This document shows, one piece after another, positions 26,267-35,411 of a stretch of 64,000 nt of DNA. The first letter of the stretch is position 1. Each line of letters opens with the position of its first letter. Under the pieces are notes generated by a model, which was given only the letters and a program-made list of their open reading frames with translations, was not told where the DNA came from and made no database searches. The stretch covers positions 124,001 to 188,000 of the forward strand of contig NZ_LBFC01000022.1 in the NCBI RefSeq assembly GCF_001990485.1, written 5' to 3'. The position numbers were made by a program, and so were the translations under genes. Origin of the DNA: Thermosipho affectus (lineage in GTDB: Bacteria > Thermotogota > Thermotogae > Thermotogales > Fervidobacteriaceae).

Positions 26267-27775
26267 TTGTTAAAGGAATTTAGAGAACAAAGAATAAAGG
26301 AAATAAATCAATTAAGAACTGAAGGGGTCAATCCATATCCAAATAAGTTTGACAAAACACATACTAGTGAAATGATAAAAAAAGAATTTGGAGATTTAAA
26401 ACCAGGAGAGGTAAAAGAAAATGCATTTGTATCTACTGCTGGAAGGATAATGTCTTTAAGAAAACATGGAAAAAGTGCGTTTTTCCATATTAAAGATTTT
26501 TATGGAAGAATACAAGCATATATTAGAAAAGACATTGTTGGAGACAAATTATATAACTTCTTTACAGAGTATATTTCAATTGGTGATATTGTAGGTGTTA
26601 AAGGAAGTGTGTTTAAAAGTAAAACAGGTGAAATTACAATTCTTGTAAAGGAAATAGAGCTTTTGAATAAACCTTTAAGGCCTATGCCTGAAAAGTGGCA
26701 TGGTATTAAGGATAAAGAGTTATTGTATAGACAAAGATATGTTGATATGATTGCAAATGATGAAACGTTGAATAGATTTAGGATTAGGTTTGAAGTAATA
26801 AAATTAATTAGAGAATTTTTGAATTCAAAAGGATTTATTGAAGTTGAAACACCAATTTTGGAATATGTGACTGGTGGTGCATCAGCAAGACCTTTTGTGA
26901 CACATTTGAATGTTTTTGATATTGATATGTATATGAGAATTGCAACGGAATTGTATTTAAAAAGATTTATTGTAGGTGGATTTGAAAGGATATATGAAAT
27001 TGGTAAAAATTTTCGTAATGAAGGGTTATCGTATAAACATCATCCTGAGTTTACTTCAATTGAAGTTTATCAGGCTTATGCTGATTATGAAGATATGATG
27101 AATCTTACAGAGGAATTATTTGTTTTTATAGTTGAAAGGATATTTGGAACCACAAAGATAAGATATCAAGATATTGAGCTTGATTTTTCCAGACCTTGGA
27201 GAAGGGTGAAGATGAGAGATTTTATTAGAGAACATTTAAACGTAGATATATTAGAAGATTCTACAGATAAAATGATTGAAGTTTTAAAAGCACGTGAAGT
27301 AGAAGTGGAAATAAAAGACAGGGGACATATAATAGAGAAACTTTGGGATCTTGTCGAAGATAAAGTTGTTCAACCTACATTTTTATTGGAACATCCAGTT
27401 GAAATTTCACCACTTGCAAAAAAGCATAGAGAAGATCCACGTGTTACAGAAAGGTTTGAGTTAATAATCTTTGGAAGGGAAATGGCAAATGCATTTAGTG
27501 AGTTGAACGATCCAGTTGATCAATATGAAAGATTTTTAAAGCAAGTTGAGTTAAGAGAAGCAGGAGACGAAGAAGCTCAAATGATGGATAAAGATTTTGT
27601 AAGGGCACTTGAGTATGGAATGCCACCTACTGGTGGATTGGGAATAGGAATAGACAGACTTGTAATGTTGTTGACTAATTCACCTACAATTAGAGATGTT
27701 ATAGCTTTCCCACTTGTTAGACCAAAATCTTTTGAAGAAGAAGAGCTAGATATAGAAGGGGGTTCGCAAGAATGA
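26267..27775 (+). CDS. lysS: Lysyl-tRNA synthetase (class II)
   Basis: Charges tRNA-Lys. About 502 residues, the usual length. The N-terminal OB-fold ([20 protein letters not shown]) leads to the class II core: motif 1 [21 protein letters not shown], motif 2 [28 protein letters not shown], and motif 3 [13 protein letters not shown]. The frame starts with TTG 26261, only one base after AGGAGGG; the second TTG at 26267 has the normal spacing and is preferred. It overlaps the SurA-like gene by 4 bp at its end. Confidence 0.94.
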   Translation: MLKEFREQRIKEINQLRTEGVNPYPNKFDKTHTSEMIKKEFGDLKPGEVKENAFVSTAGRIMSLRKHGKSAFFHIKDFYGRIQAYIRKDIVGDKLYNFFTEYISIGDIVGVKGSVFKSKTGEITILVKEIELLNKPLRPMPEKWHGIKDKELLYRQRYVDMIANDETLNRFRIRFEVIKLIREFLNSKGFIEVETPILEYVTGGASARPFVTHLNVFDIDMYMRIATELYLKRFIVGGFERIYEIGKNFRNEGLSYKHHPEFTSIEVYQAYADYEDMMNLTEELFVFIVERIFGTTKIRYQDIELDFSRPWRRVKMRDFIREHLNVDILEDSTDKMIEVLKAREVEVEIKDRGHIIEKLWDLVEDKVVQPTFLLEHPVEISPLAKKHREDPRVTERFELIIFGREMANAFSELNDPVDQYERFLKQVELREAGDEEAQMMDKDFVRALEYGMPPTGGLGIGIDRLVMLLTNSPTIRDVIAFPLVRPKSFEEEELDIEGGSQE

Positions 27776-29382
27776 GAAAATGGTTTGAAAAGGCACACGG
27801 TGTAATTATTTGGACTATTGCTATTGCTTTTGTGGCTGGTATAGTAATTTGGTCTTTAACCTCTTATTTTTCTGCAAGGAAAAGTAAAATTGAATATTCT
27901 TTGAGTGATTCAGTAGCATTTTTAACAAAAGATGGAACAGCTTTAAATTCGGATTATTGGATTTTTCCATGGGATTTAGAAAAGTCATATAGTCAAGCAT
28001 TATCTTACTACAAATTGACTGATGTTGATCCAGTTTTTGAAGAACCAATGTTAAAAACATCACTTTTGAATGACTTAATAGATACAAAAGTGGTGCTTTA
28101 TTATGCGGAAATTAGCAATATTAGACCAAGTAAAAGCGAAATTAAAGATGAACTTGAAAAACAAGTAAGTAAGATAAAGGAAAATGAAAACCTTTTGAAA
28201 TATGTTGAACAAAATTTTGGTGGTTTGGAAAATTACAAAAAATCTATAGAAGCTGATATTATTAAGTATTTAACTATTTCAAAAGTTAAAAATAAAATTG
28301 CCAAAATTGATGAGAAACAAATGGAAGAATACTATGAAAGTCACAAAGAGGAATTAATGAATAAGTATGATTCTGCAAATGTTGATTTTGTAAGTTTTTC
28401 AACCCAAGCTAGTGCAAATAATTTTATTACAAAAGCACTTATAGATGGTTTTGAAAAAGCTGCAACAGATCTGAATGTTTCTATTCAAAAGTATCCAAAC
28501 CTTAAGAGGGGAATTTTGGACAAAAAATTTGAAGAAACGATTTTTTCTACACCAAATACTGTAGTAGGTCCAGTTCCTTTGGGGAGTAATTTTTTTGTAT
28601 TTTATGTAAATGATTTAACTAATGTAGATACATTTGAAAAATTTTCGCTTTCGCAAGGTTATCAAGATGTTTTAAATCAGCTTCAGGGTGAAAAGTTTAG
28701 AAATGAGATTGAAAAGTTCAAAAAGGATAATAACGTTGGGGTTGTTATAAATAACGAAGTTTATAGGGTATGGAACGAAGTTTTAACAAAATCAGGAACT
28801 GATTTATTGAATGTGTATAAGAATTTGAATGGTATGGTATTTGATTTTAATTCAAACATGGTAAAAGAAGATGTTCCTGTTGAGATAAAAGCTGCATTTG
28901 TGACTTTGGTTGATAAGATGATAAAAGATGCGTCATTTACTAATAGTGAAATTATTGATGATGCTAAAAAAGAGTCAGATATTGTTTTGAAGAGTGTTTA
29001 TAAAGATTATCCTGAATCATTTATTGCAACAAAAAAGATGAAAGAACAATATCCAGATAGAAAAGATGTATTGTTTAATTATTATACAAAGTTGTATTCT
29101 AAGATTAAACCGTATATAGAATATGGAATGCTTCAAAATGTTATGAATGATTTTATTGATTTATACGGTGGTTTGACAACTTTATCTGAAGCAACGGATA
29201 TTTCATTAAATCAGAAAGCAGAAGTTCTTTATAATTTGTATGAAATAAATAAGATGCTTAAGGATGCGACAACTGCTAAGCAGTATCTTGAAAAATTAAA
29301 AGAAGCAACACCTACATATATGGATTTTGATGCGGCATTTAACGAACTTAATTTTATGAAAAACGCAACAAGCACTAATTAA
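27772..29382 (+). CDS. SurA-N-domain periplasmic chaperone/PPIase-like protein
   Basis: 536-residue envelope protein anchored by a single N-terminal helix (residues 12-33, [19 protein letters not shown]). A SurA_N-type chaperone region follows (about 100-200, [20 protein letters not shown]), then a short region that resembles a parvulin-type PPIase (about 200-285, [32 protein letters not shown]). The remaining C-terminal part is helical, TPR-like. Catalytic activity of the degenerate parvulin region is doubtful. It is the last gene of the operon, overlapping lysS by 4 bp and followed by a terminator. Confidence 0.78.
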   Translation: MRKWFEKAHGVIIWTIAIAFVAGIVIWSLTSYFSARKSKIEYSLSDSVAFLTKDGTALNSDYWIFPWDLEKSYSQALSYYKLTDVDPVFEEPMLKTSLLNDLIDTKVVLYYAEISNIRPSKSEIKDELEKQVSKIKENENLLKYVEQNFGGLENYKKSIEADIIKYLTISKVKNKIAKIDEKQMEEYYESHKEELMNKYDSANVDFVSFSTQASANNFITKALIDGFEKAATDLNVSIQKYPNLKRGILDKKFEETIFSTPNTVVGPVPLGSNFFVFYVNDLTNVDTFEKFSLSQGYQDVLNQLQGEKFRNEIEKFKKDNNVGVVINNEVYRVWNEVLTKSGTDLLNVYKNLNGMVFDFNSNMVKEDVPVEIKAAFVTLVDKMIKDASFTNSEIIDDAKKESDIVLKSVYKDYPESFIATKKMKEQYPDRKDVLFNYYTKLYSKIKPYIEYGMLQNVMNDFIDLYGGLTTLSEATDISLNQKAEVLYNLYEINKMLKDATTAKQYLEKLKEATPTYMDFDAAFNELNFMKNATSTN

Positions 29383-29404
29383 GTAAAAAGAAATAAAAAT
29401 CAAG

Positions 29405-29434
29405 TTCAAGCCCATTAATGGGCTTGAATTTTTT
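29405..29434 (+). terminator. Rho-independent terminator after the SurA-like gene
   Basis: Stem TTCAAGCCCAT (29405-29415) pairing with ATGGGCTTGAA (29418-29428) around a 2-nt loop, followed by six T. Confidence 0.9.
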
Positions 29435-29479
29435 AGCACAACGAACTATTTATGGTATAATTTTTCAAGGGGTGATATT

Positions 29480-29719
29480 TTGCGGTTAGATAAATTTTTA
29501 AAGGAAACACGTATAATTAAAAGACGAACAATAGCACAGCAGCTTGCAAAAAATGGAAAGATTATTAGAAATAATATAGCATTAAAACCGGCCTCTGAGA
29601 TAAGAAGTGGTGATGAACTTGAACTTTTTCTAAGGAGTAGGTTTTTAAAAATTAAAGTCTTAAGTGAGAAAGAATATGAAGTAATTGAAGAAAAAAAGAT
29701 TTGGGGGGATGAAATATGA
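29480..29719 (+). CDS. S4-domain RNA-binding protein (RqcP/YabO-like)
   Basis: 79-residue protein consisting of one S4 domain: MRLDKFLKETRIIKRRTIAQ at the start, NGKIIRNN in the middle, with the C-terminal strand DELELFLRSRFLKIKVL. This matches RqcP/Hsp15-type proteins, which bind the tRNA or 23S rRNA of blocked large subunits; the ribosome quality control role is the established one for RqcP in Firmicutes. The start is TTG 29480 after GGGGTGATATT, and a TATAAT-like box at 29455-29460 may drive it. It overlaps the GAF gene by 4 bp. Confidence 0.85.
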   Translation: MRLDKFLKETRIIKRRTIAQQLAKNGKIIRNNIALKPASEIRSGDELELFLRSRFLKIKVLSEKEYEVIEEKKIWGDEI

Positions 29720-30624
29720 GAAATATTGTAGAAAATCACGTAGAAGAAATGCTTGAGTTTTTAAGGTATGATAAGTCTCAATGGGGAAATATATGGGAAA
29801 AATTAAAATCCAAATTTTCAATTCTAGGAGAAATTGAAAAGAGTTTAGGTACTCCAAATTTTGATAAATTAGAAAGGAGAAATTTTGATAAATTTTTGTA
29901 TGATTATAGAGAACTGGTGGGGAAGGATTCAATTGCAAAAAGAATCAGGCAACACTCAAAAGAATTAGATTTAAAAAGAGAAGATTTTATAACATTTTTG
30001 GGAGTTTTTCCAAAAAGTGTGGATTGGATTGTTGTAGAAGAAAATGAAAAAAAAGTTGTATTTGAAAATTTGTATTCATTATGGGAAAAAGGAGAACTTA
30101 ATAAAGTTTCCGAAGCTGTGTTTCAATCTATTGTACATTTTAGAAAAGGAGAGTTAATGGGAAATTTTTACAATAAAGAGAAAATTTTTGAAGAAATAAA
30201 TGAATTTTTGGCAAAAAAAGAAAAAGATAAGAGTTTTATGAAGTGCATTTGCGAAATTTTATATGAAAAAGTTCCATATTATGATTGGGTGGGATTTTAT
30301 ATGATAAATGATGAGGGGGTTTTAGAGTTAGGTGATTTTGTAGGTGAACCTACAGAACATGTAAAAATAAAAATTGGAGAGGGAATATGTGGTCAGGCAG
30401 CCGATTTGAAAAAAACATTTATAGTTCAGAATGTTTTAAAAGAGACAAATTATTTGTCATGTAGTCCAAAGGTGAAAAGCGAAATTGTAGTTCCTATATT
30501 TAAAAATAAAGAGGTTATTGGTGAGATAGATATAGATAGTCATTATGTTTCACCGTTTGATGAAAGGGATAAAAAATTTTTAGAGGGAATATGTAGTATG
30601 GTTTCAGATTATCTTGATAAATAA
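29716..30624 (+). CDS. GAF-domain protein with fRMsr-like C-terminus
   Basis: 302 residues. The C-terminal 145 residues are a GAF domain of the free methionine-(R)-sulfoxide reductase type: WVGFYMI, GEGICGQAA with Cys225, and YLSCSPKVKSEIVVP with Cys249, then EIDIDSHYVSPFDERD. The third redox cysteine of classical fRMsr is missing. The N-terminal ~155 residues (charged, helical, tryptophans near 23, 27 and 104) match nothing I know. It could be a fused redox repair enzyme or a GAF sensor. ATG 29716 overlaps the S4 gene. GGGGGGATGAAAT precedes the start. Confidence 0.7.
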   Translation: MRNIVENHVEEMLEFLRYDKSQWGNIWEKLKSKFSILGEIEKSLGTPNFDKLERRNFDKFLYDYRELVGKDSIAKRIRQHSKELDLKREDFITFLGVFPKSVDWIVVEENEKKVVFENLYSLWEKGELNKVSEAVFQSIVHFRKGELMGNFYNKEKIFEEINEFLAKKEKDKSFMKCICEILYEKVPYYDWVGFYMINDEGVLELGDFVGEPTEHVKIKIGEGICGQAADLKKTFIVQNVLKETNYLSCSPKVKSEIVVPIFKNKEVIGEIDIDSHYVSPFDERDKKFLEGICSMVSDYLDK

Positions 30625-30639
30625 TGGAGGAGAAAATAT

Positions 30640-32376
30640 ATGAAGCAGCTTTTAAGGCTCCTAAAATATGCAAAGCCATACATGGCTTTATTTATAATAG
30701 CTATTTTGGTTGTTATTTCTCTCACCTTTGTTACTTTGTTACCTCCACAAATTGTAAGAAGTGCTGTAAACAACTACATTACAAATGATGGCTTACCTAC
30801 ATCAGAAAGGTTTTCTGGTATTTTTAAAATGGCAGTGTATTTTATTATTTCTACATCTTTAATATTTGTTTTTGAATATATTTCAATTTTGATTACCACT
30901 TACCTTGGCGGAAAAATAGTTTATGACATAAGACGAGATTTGTTTCGTCATGTTTTAAAACTTCCTATGTCTTTTTTTGACAAACATCCAAGTGGTCAGA
31001 TTACGACACGAATAGCAAATGATACTCAAAATGTTATGGAATTTTTTACATCTGTGGTTACAAGTGTATTTAATGATTTATTTTTGCTAACAGGAGTAAT
31101 TATAATGATGTTAAGTGTAAGTAAGAATTTATTTTTAAATATTTCTTTCGTTTTTCCTGTCTTGATAGTTGCAATGCTTTTATTTAGATATTTTGATTTA
31201 AAGGCGTATAGAACTGTTAGAACGAGTATATCCAAAGTTAATGCTTATTTGGCAGAACATATTGCTGGGATGCCAGTTGTCAAATTATTTAATGCTGAAG
31301 ATTTTGAAAGAAAAGAATTTGATAAGGTTAATAAGGATTTGTACAATGCTAGGATAAAACAGATGTATGTTTTTGCTATTTTTAGACCTACCGTTAGTAC
31401 TTTATATAGGTTGGCAATTGCTGCGATAATTTGGATGGGAGCAAAGTATATTATTTTAAGAACTTTAAATTTTGGCGATTTATACGCGTTTATTGCTTAT
31501 TTAGAATTGTTTATGAAACCACTTGAAGATTTATCCGAAAAGTACGATATTATTCAAAATACGGTAGCAAGTGCTGAAAAGATATTTACGTTGATGGATG
31601 AAGAGGAAGAACATTTTGGCGCTGAGAATGGTAAAAGGGAAATTGAAAAAGGTGTAGTTGAATTTAAAAATGTTTGGTTTAGATACAATGAAGAAAGGTG
31701 GATACTAAAAGATATAAATTTAAAATTTGAACCTGGAAAATTAATAGCTGTAGTTGGAGAAACTGGTGCGGGAAAAACTTCAATAATGAACTTAGTTAAT
31801 GGGATGTATAGACTGCAAAAAGGTAAAATATTAATTGATAATTTAGAACTTGAAAAGTATAATATTCATTATTTACGTAAGAATATTTCTGCGGTTCCAC
31901 AGGATGTAGTATTGTTTTCGGGGAGTTTACTTGATAATGTGAGACTTTTTCATAAAGAAATATCTGAGGAAGAAGTTATTGAAGCTTTAAAAAAGGTGTA
32001 TGTCTGGGATTTAATAGAAAGATTACCCAAGGGATTAAAAACAGAAATAATTGAAAGAGGAAAAGGAATTTCTGCGGGTGAAAGACAACTAATTGCACTA
32101 GCACGTTCTGTATTGTTTGATGCTAAAATATTTATACTTGATGAAGCAACAAGCAATATTGATGTGCAAACTGAAGAAAGGATACAAAAAGCTGTTAGAA
32201 AATTATCGAAAGAAAAAACAGTCGTTATGATCGCGCATAGGCTTGCGACAGTTGTAAGTGCAGATGTTATATTCGTAATACATGATGGTAAAGTAGTGGA
32301 AAAAGGAACTCATAAAGAATTGATGAAAAAGAAGGGAATGTATTATAAACTTTATGAAGTGCAATTCAAAAAATAA
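30640..32376 (+). CDS. ABC transporter, fused permease and ATPase (MsbA-like)
   Basis: Half-transporter of 578 residues, working as a homodimer or a heterodimer with another half. The N-terminal ~310 residues are the six-helix exporter membrane domain. The ATPase part has Walker A VGETGAGKTS (near 370), signature ISAGERQLIALAR in place of LSGGQ, Walker B IFILDEATSN, and the H-switch IAHRLATV. Substrates may be lipids, peptides or drugs. GGAGGAG precedes ATG 30640. The SRP RNA gene ends against its 3' end on the other strand. Confidence 0.92.
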   Translation: MKQLLRLLKYAKPYMALFIIAILVVISLTFVTLLPPQIVRSAVNNYITNDGLPTSERFSGIFKMAVYFIISTSLIFVFEYISILITTYLGGKIVYDIRRDLFRHVLKLPMSFFDKHPSGQITTRIANDTQNVMEFFTSVVTSVFNDLFLLTGVIIMMLSVSKNLFLNISFVFPVLIVAMLLFRYFDLKAYRTVRTSISKVNAYLAEHIAGMPVVKLFNAEDFERKEFDKVNKDLYNARIKQMYVFAIFRPTVSTLYRLAIAAIIWMGAKYIILRTLNFGDLYAFIAYLELFMKPLEDLSEKYDIIQNTVASAEKIFTLMDEEEEHFGAENGKREIEKGVVEFKNVWFRYNEERWILKDINLKFEPGKLIAVVGETGAGKTSIMNLVNGMYRLQKGKILIDNLELEKYNIHYLRKNISAVPQDVVLFSGSLLDNVRLFHKEISEEEVIEALKKVYVWDLIERLPKGLKTEIIERGKGISAGERQLIALARSVLFDAKIFILDEATSNIDVQTEERIQKAVRKLSKEKTVVMIAHRLATVVSADVIFVIHDGKVVEKGTHKELMKKKGMYYKLYEVQFKK

Positions 32377-32378
32377 AA

Positions 32379-32649
32379 GGTGCCGTGCACCCCTGCTTCG
32401 ATTCTCTGAGACCTGAGCGTATCTCCACATCAGACTCAGGTCGAGTACCCCCACGGCACACACTTGCCTGCTTAGGGCTGCTTCCTTCCGGACCTGACCC
32501 GGTTCACAGGTAGTTGTTGCGTGGGACTCGGCCTTCAACGTCTTAGTGAAAACCGTTTTCAGACCTCAGATACCTCAGCAGGGGAATTAAGCCCCGCTAG
32601 GTGGATTTCGGGTTCAGGGGACCACCAACCCCCCGCTTAGCACGGCACC
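32379..32649 (-). ncRNA. ffs: Signal recognition particle RNA, large type
   Basis: About 271-nt SRP RNA. The minus strand contains the universally conserved domain IV loop region CAGGTCCGGAAGGAAGCAGCC in outline (plus 32476-32496), which binds Ffh. The two ends, GGTGCCGTGC and its complement, pair to form the terminal helix, so the complete RNA with an Alu domain is present, as known for Thermotoga and Bacillus. It is GC-rich against its AT-rich surroundings, as expected for a structured RNA in a thermophile. A strong promoter is at 32657-32685. Confidence 0.95.
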
Positions 32650-32656
32650 ACATGAT

Positions 32657-32685
32657 ATTTTAACACTATTATTTATAATTGTCAA
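32657..32685 (-). promoter_or_regulatory. SRP RNA promoter
   Basis: Minus strand consensus TTGACA (32680-32685), 17-bp spacer, TAAAAT (32657-32662). The predicted start lies 7 bp on, at the first base of the terminal helix. Confidence 0.85.
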
Positions 32686-32714
32686 AGATTCATCTTTAAG
32701 AATATTGATGAAAG

Positions 32715-32742
32715 TTGAAAAAAAATAATAATGTGGTATTCT
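32715..32742 (+). promoter_or_regulatory. Candidate promoter of peptide-transport operon
   Basis: TTGAAA (32715-32720), 16-bp spacer, TATTCT (32737-32742), reading toward the gene at 32781. Confidence 0.5.
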
Positions 32743-32780
32743 AAATATTTGTAAAAAAAGTGATAAATGGAGGGGAAAAT

Positions 32781-33377
32781 ATTAGGAGAAATTGGAATGT
32801 AATCTTTATAGTGCTTTTGATAGCTGTTTTTGCATTCTTTTTTAATTTTAATTCAGCAAAAAAGATATATATAAAAGGTGATAAATATTATGTATCAAAA
32901 TTTCTAGATTTTTTGAATAAAAATGGTTTAAAATATACTTTGGTAGACGAGGAAAATGCAGGCTTTATTATTGATTTAGATAACCTGGAAGTGGTTAATA
33001 ACGATGGATTGGAATTTAACATAAGGTATAGTGATGAATTAATCAATAAAGTTTTGAAAAAGCTGTTTGAAGATGATTGTAAATATTTAATTTTGAATAA
33101 CAACTTTTACCATGAAAATGCGTATTTTTACAAACACTTTACATTTGAAACAACTTGTGGTATAACTGTAATGGTGTTACCAGTGGAGTATGGGAGTTTG
33201 GAAATGTTTGTATTCCGAACTATTTTGAACATTATAAACAGAAATTATGTTTCATTTGAAAATGGGTATCTTGTTACAAGTATGAATTTATATAAAGTCA
33301 GTAGAGAAAGGAAGCTAATTGGTATATATGATCCGATTTTGGATACTATGGAAATAATAGCCGATGAAAAAAACTAG
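32781..33377 (+). CDS. Unknown membrane-anchored protein, apparently with ATT start
   Basis: About 199 residues, N-terminal hydrophobic anchor (NVIFIVLLIAVFAFFFNF), then a soluble part with KKIYIKGDKYYVSKFLDFL and DNLEVVNNDGLEF; I recognise no family. It precedes the peptide ABC importer by 19 bp and may be co-transcribed. The frame begins with GTG 32760 lacking a ribosome binding site, whereas GGAGGGG at 32769-32775 is spaced for codon ATT 32781, giving IRRNWNVIF; no ATG or TTG is available nearby. GTG 32760 remains the alternative. Confidence 0.55.
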   Translation: MRRNWNVIFIVLLIAVFAFFFNFNSAKKIYIKGDKYYVSKFLDFLNKNGLKYTLVDEENAGFIIDLDNLEVVNNDGLEFNIRYSDELINKVLKKLFEDDCKYLILNNNFYHENAYFYKHFTFETTCGITVMVLPVEYGSLEMFVFRTILNIINRNYVSFENGYLVTSMNLYKVSRERKLIGIYDPILDTMEIIADEKN

Positions 33378-33396
33378 TTAAGAGAGGTGAAAACTT

Positions 33397-34407
33397 TTGG
33401 AACCTATATTATCCGTTAGAAACCTAAGTACATGGTTTTATATGGAAGAGGGTGTTGTTAAAGCTGTTAACGATGTTTCGTTTGATTTACATGAGGATGA
33501 GGTTGTTGGAATTGTTGGAGAAACAGGTTCGGGAAAGAGTGTTACAGTAAAATCTATTATGAGGCTTATCCATAAGCCAGGGAAAATTGTTGGTGGTGAA
33601 ATTATTTATAGAGGTAGGGGGAAAGAAGAAGATATTTTAAAGTTGTCTGTAGAAGAGATGTCCAAAATTAGAGGAAAAGAGATTAGTATGGTTTTCCAAG
33701 ATCCACTTACCTCGTTAAATCCTCTATATACAATAGGTGATCAATTAACAGAAACGATAATTAGGCACCAAAATGTTGACAGAAGGACTGCGTGGGAAAT
33801 CGGAATTGAAATGCTTAAAAAAGTTCAAATTCCCGAAGCAGAGAAGAGAATGGTTGCATATCCATTTGAATTTAGTGGTGGTATGAGGCAACGTGCAATT
33901 ATTGCTATTGCACTTTCGTGTAATCCAAAAGTTTTAATTGCAGATGAGCCAACAACTGCTTTAGATGTTACAATTCAAGCACAGATTCTTGATTTGATGA
34001 AAGATTTGCAAAAGGAATTTAAAACAGGACTGCTGTTTATAACGCATGATTTGGGAGTTATTGCTTCTATGGCTGATAGAATAATTGTTATGTATGGAAG
34101 TAGGCAAATGGAAATAGCTTCTGCAGAAGATATATTCTACAAGCCAACACATCCATATACGCATATGTTGTTGCGTGCTATTCCAAGGCTTGATATGAAA
34201 CAGGATAGATTAGAAGCAATTCCGGGGCAACCTCCGAGAATGATAGATGTACCTAATGTTTGTCCATTTGCACCAAGGTGTCCAAGGCGTTTGGATAAAT
34301 GTTCTAAAGAACTTCCAGAGCTTACAGAAATTGAACCAGGACACTTTGTGAGATGTTTCAATCCCGTTCTAGATAGGAAAGAATCGGAGGCGATGAGGAA
34401 TGAATGA
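33397..34407 (+). CDS. oppD: Oligopeptide ABC transporter ATP-binding protein (OppD-like)
   Basis: First ATPase of a peptide or oligosaccharide importer of the Opp/Dpp family. 336 residues. Walker A GETGSGKS (near 42-49), signature FSGGMRQR, Walker B VLIADEPTTALD. C-terminal cysteine-rich extension NVCPFAPRCPRRLDKC is typical of the oligopeptide subgroup. Start TTG 33397 follows AGAGGTGAAAAC. In Thermotogales, members of this family often bind oligosaccharides instead of peptides, so the substrate is open. Confidence 0.9.
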   Translation: MEPILSVRNLSTWFYMEEGVVKAVNDVSFDLHEDEVVGIVGETGSGKSVTVKSIMRLIHKPGKIVGGEIIYRGRGKEEDILKLSVEEMSKIRGKEISMVFQDPLTSLNPLYTIGDQLTETIIRHQNVDRRTAWEIGIEMLKKVQIPEAEKRMVAYPFEFSGGMRQRAIIAIALSCNPKVLIADEPTTALDVTIQAQILDLMKDLQKEFKTGLLFITHDLGVIASMADRIIVMYGSRQMEIASAEDIFYKPTHPYTHMLLRAIPRLDMKQDRLEAIPGQPPRMIDVPNVCPFAPRCPRRLDKCSKELPELTEIEPGHFVRCFNPVLDRKESEAMRNE

Positions 34408-35407
34408 AGTAATAAAAAATGACCCCATAATAAAAGTGGAGAATTTGAAAAAATATTTCCCCATTTCAAAAGGTTTCTTGGTAAAGAAACACGTGGGAGA
34501 TGTGAAAGCGGTTGATGATGTTTCGTTTGAAGTGAAAAAGAAGGAAACATTTGCGTTAGTGGGAGAATCAGGTTGTGGTAAGACAACTACCGCAAGGACA
34601 ATGCTTAGATTGATTAATCCAACGGGTGGAAAAATAAAGGTGTTTGGAAAAGATATTTCAAATCTTAGCAGAAAAGAGTTGCTTCCATTTAGAAGAAAAA
34701 TGCAAATAGTTTTTCAAAACCCAATAGGTTCACTAAATCCAAGAATGACAATAGGACAAATTTTGACGGAACCCTTATTATTTCACAAGATAGTATCTGA
34801 TAAAAAAGAAGCCTATGATAGAGCTGTGGAAATCTTAAGAATGGTGGGATTAAAGCCATATCATATGGATAGGTATCCTCACCAGTTTAGTGGAGGACAA
34901 AAACAAAGAATAGCTATTGCAAGGGCTTTATCAGTTGATCCGGAAATTATATTTTTAGATGAGCCAACTTCTGCATTAGATGTTTCAGTTCAAGCACAGA
35001 TAATTAATTTGTTTTTGAAATTCCAGGAAGAGCTTAATCTTACTTATGTTTTTATTTCTCATGATTTATCACTTGTAAGATTTATAAGCGATAAGGTTGC
35101 CGTTATGTATTTGGGGAAAATTGTTGAAATGGGTGATGTTGATGAAGTATTCGAAAATCCAATTCACCCATATACAAAGGCTTTATTATCTGCATCTCCG
35201 ATACCTGATCCAAAGGTTGAGAAAAATAGAAAAAGGATAATTTTAAGTGGAAATGTCCCAAGTCCGATTGCAAGACCGAGTGGATGTTTCTTCCATCCGA
35301 GATGTCCATATAAAACGGAAAAATGTGAAAAAGAATATCCAAATATGTATAAAATTTCTGAAAATCACCAGGTATCATGTTACCTGGTAGAAAACGAGGG
35401 GGTGTGA
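34400..35407 (+). CDS. oppF: Oligopeptide ABC transporter ATP-binding protein (OppF-like)
   Basis: Second ATPase of the importer. 335 residues. Walker A GESGCGKTTTAR (near 54-65), signature FSGGQKQRIAIARAL, Walker B IIFLDEPTSALDVS, C-terminal GCFFHPRCPYKTEKC. Its start overlaps oppD by 8 bp, so translation is coupled. The internal PNPKIE-type segment and the length fit OppF/DppF. Confidence 0.9.
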   Translation: MNEVIKNDPIIKVENLKKYFPISKGFLVKKHVGDVKAVDDVSFEVKKKETFALVGESGCGKTTTARTMLRLINPTGGKIKVFGKDISNLSRKELLPFRRKMQIVFQNPIGSLNPRMTIGQILTEPLLFHKIVSDKKEAYDRAVEILRMVGLKPYHMDRYPHQFSGGQKQRIAIARALSVDPEIIFLDEPTSALDVSVQAQIINLFLKFQEELNLTYVFISHDLSLVRFISDKVAVMYLGKIVEMGDVDEVFENPIHPYTKALLSASPIPDPKVEKNRKRIILSGNVPSPIARPSGCFFHPRCPYKTEKCEKEYPNMYKISENHQVSCYLVENEGV

Positions 35408-35411
35408 GTTT

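Noticed and set aside
32203-32538. 111-residue minus-strand reading frame
   Set aside because: It runs across the SRP RNA and the end of the ABC gene; composition follows the structured RNA, and it has no ribosome binding site.
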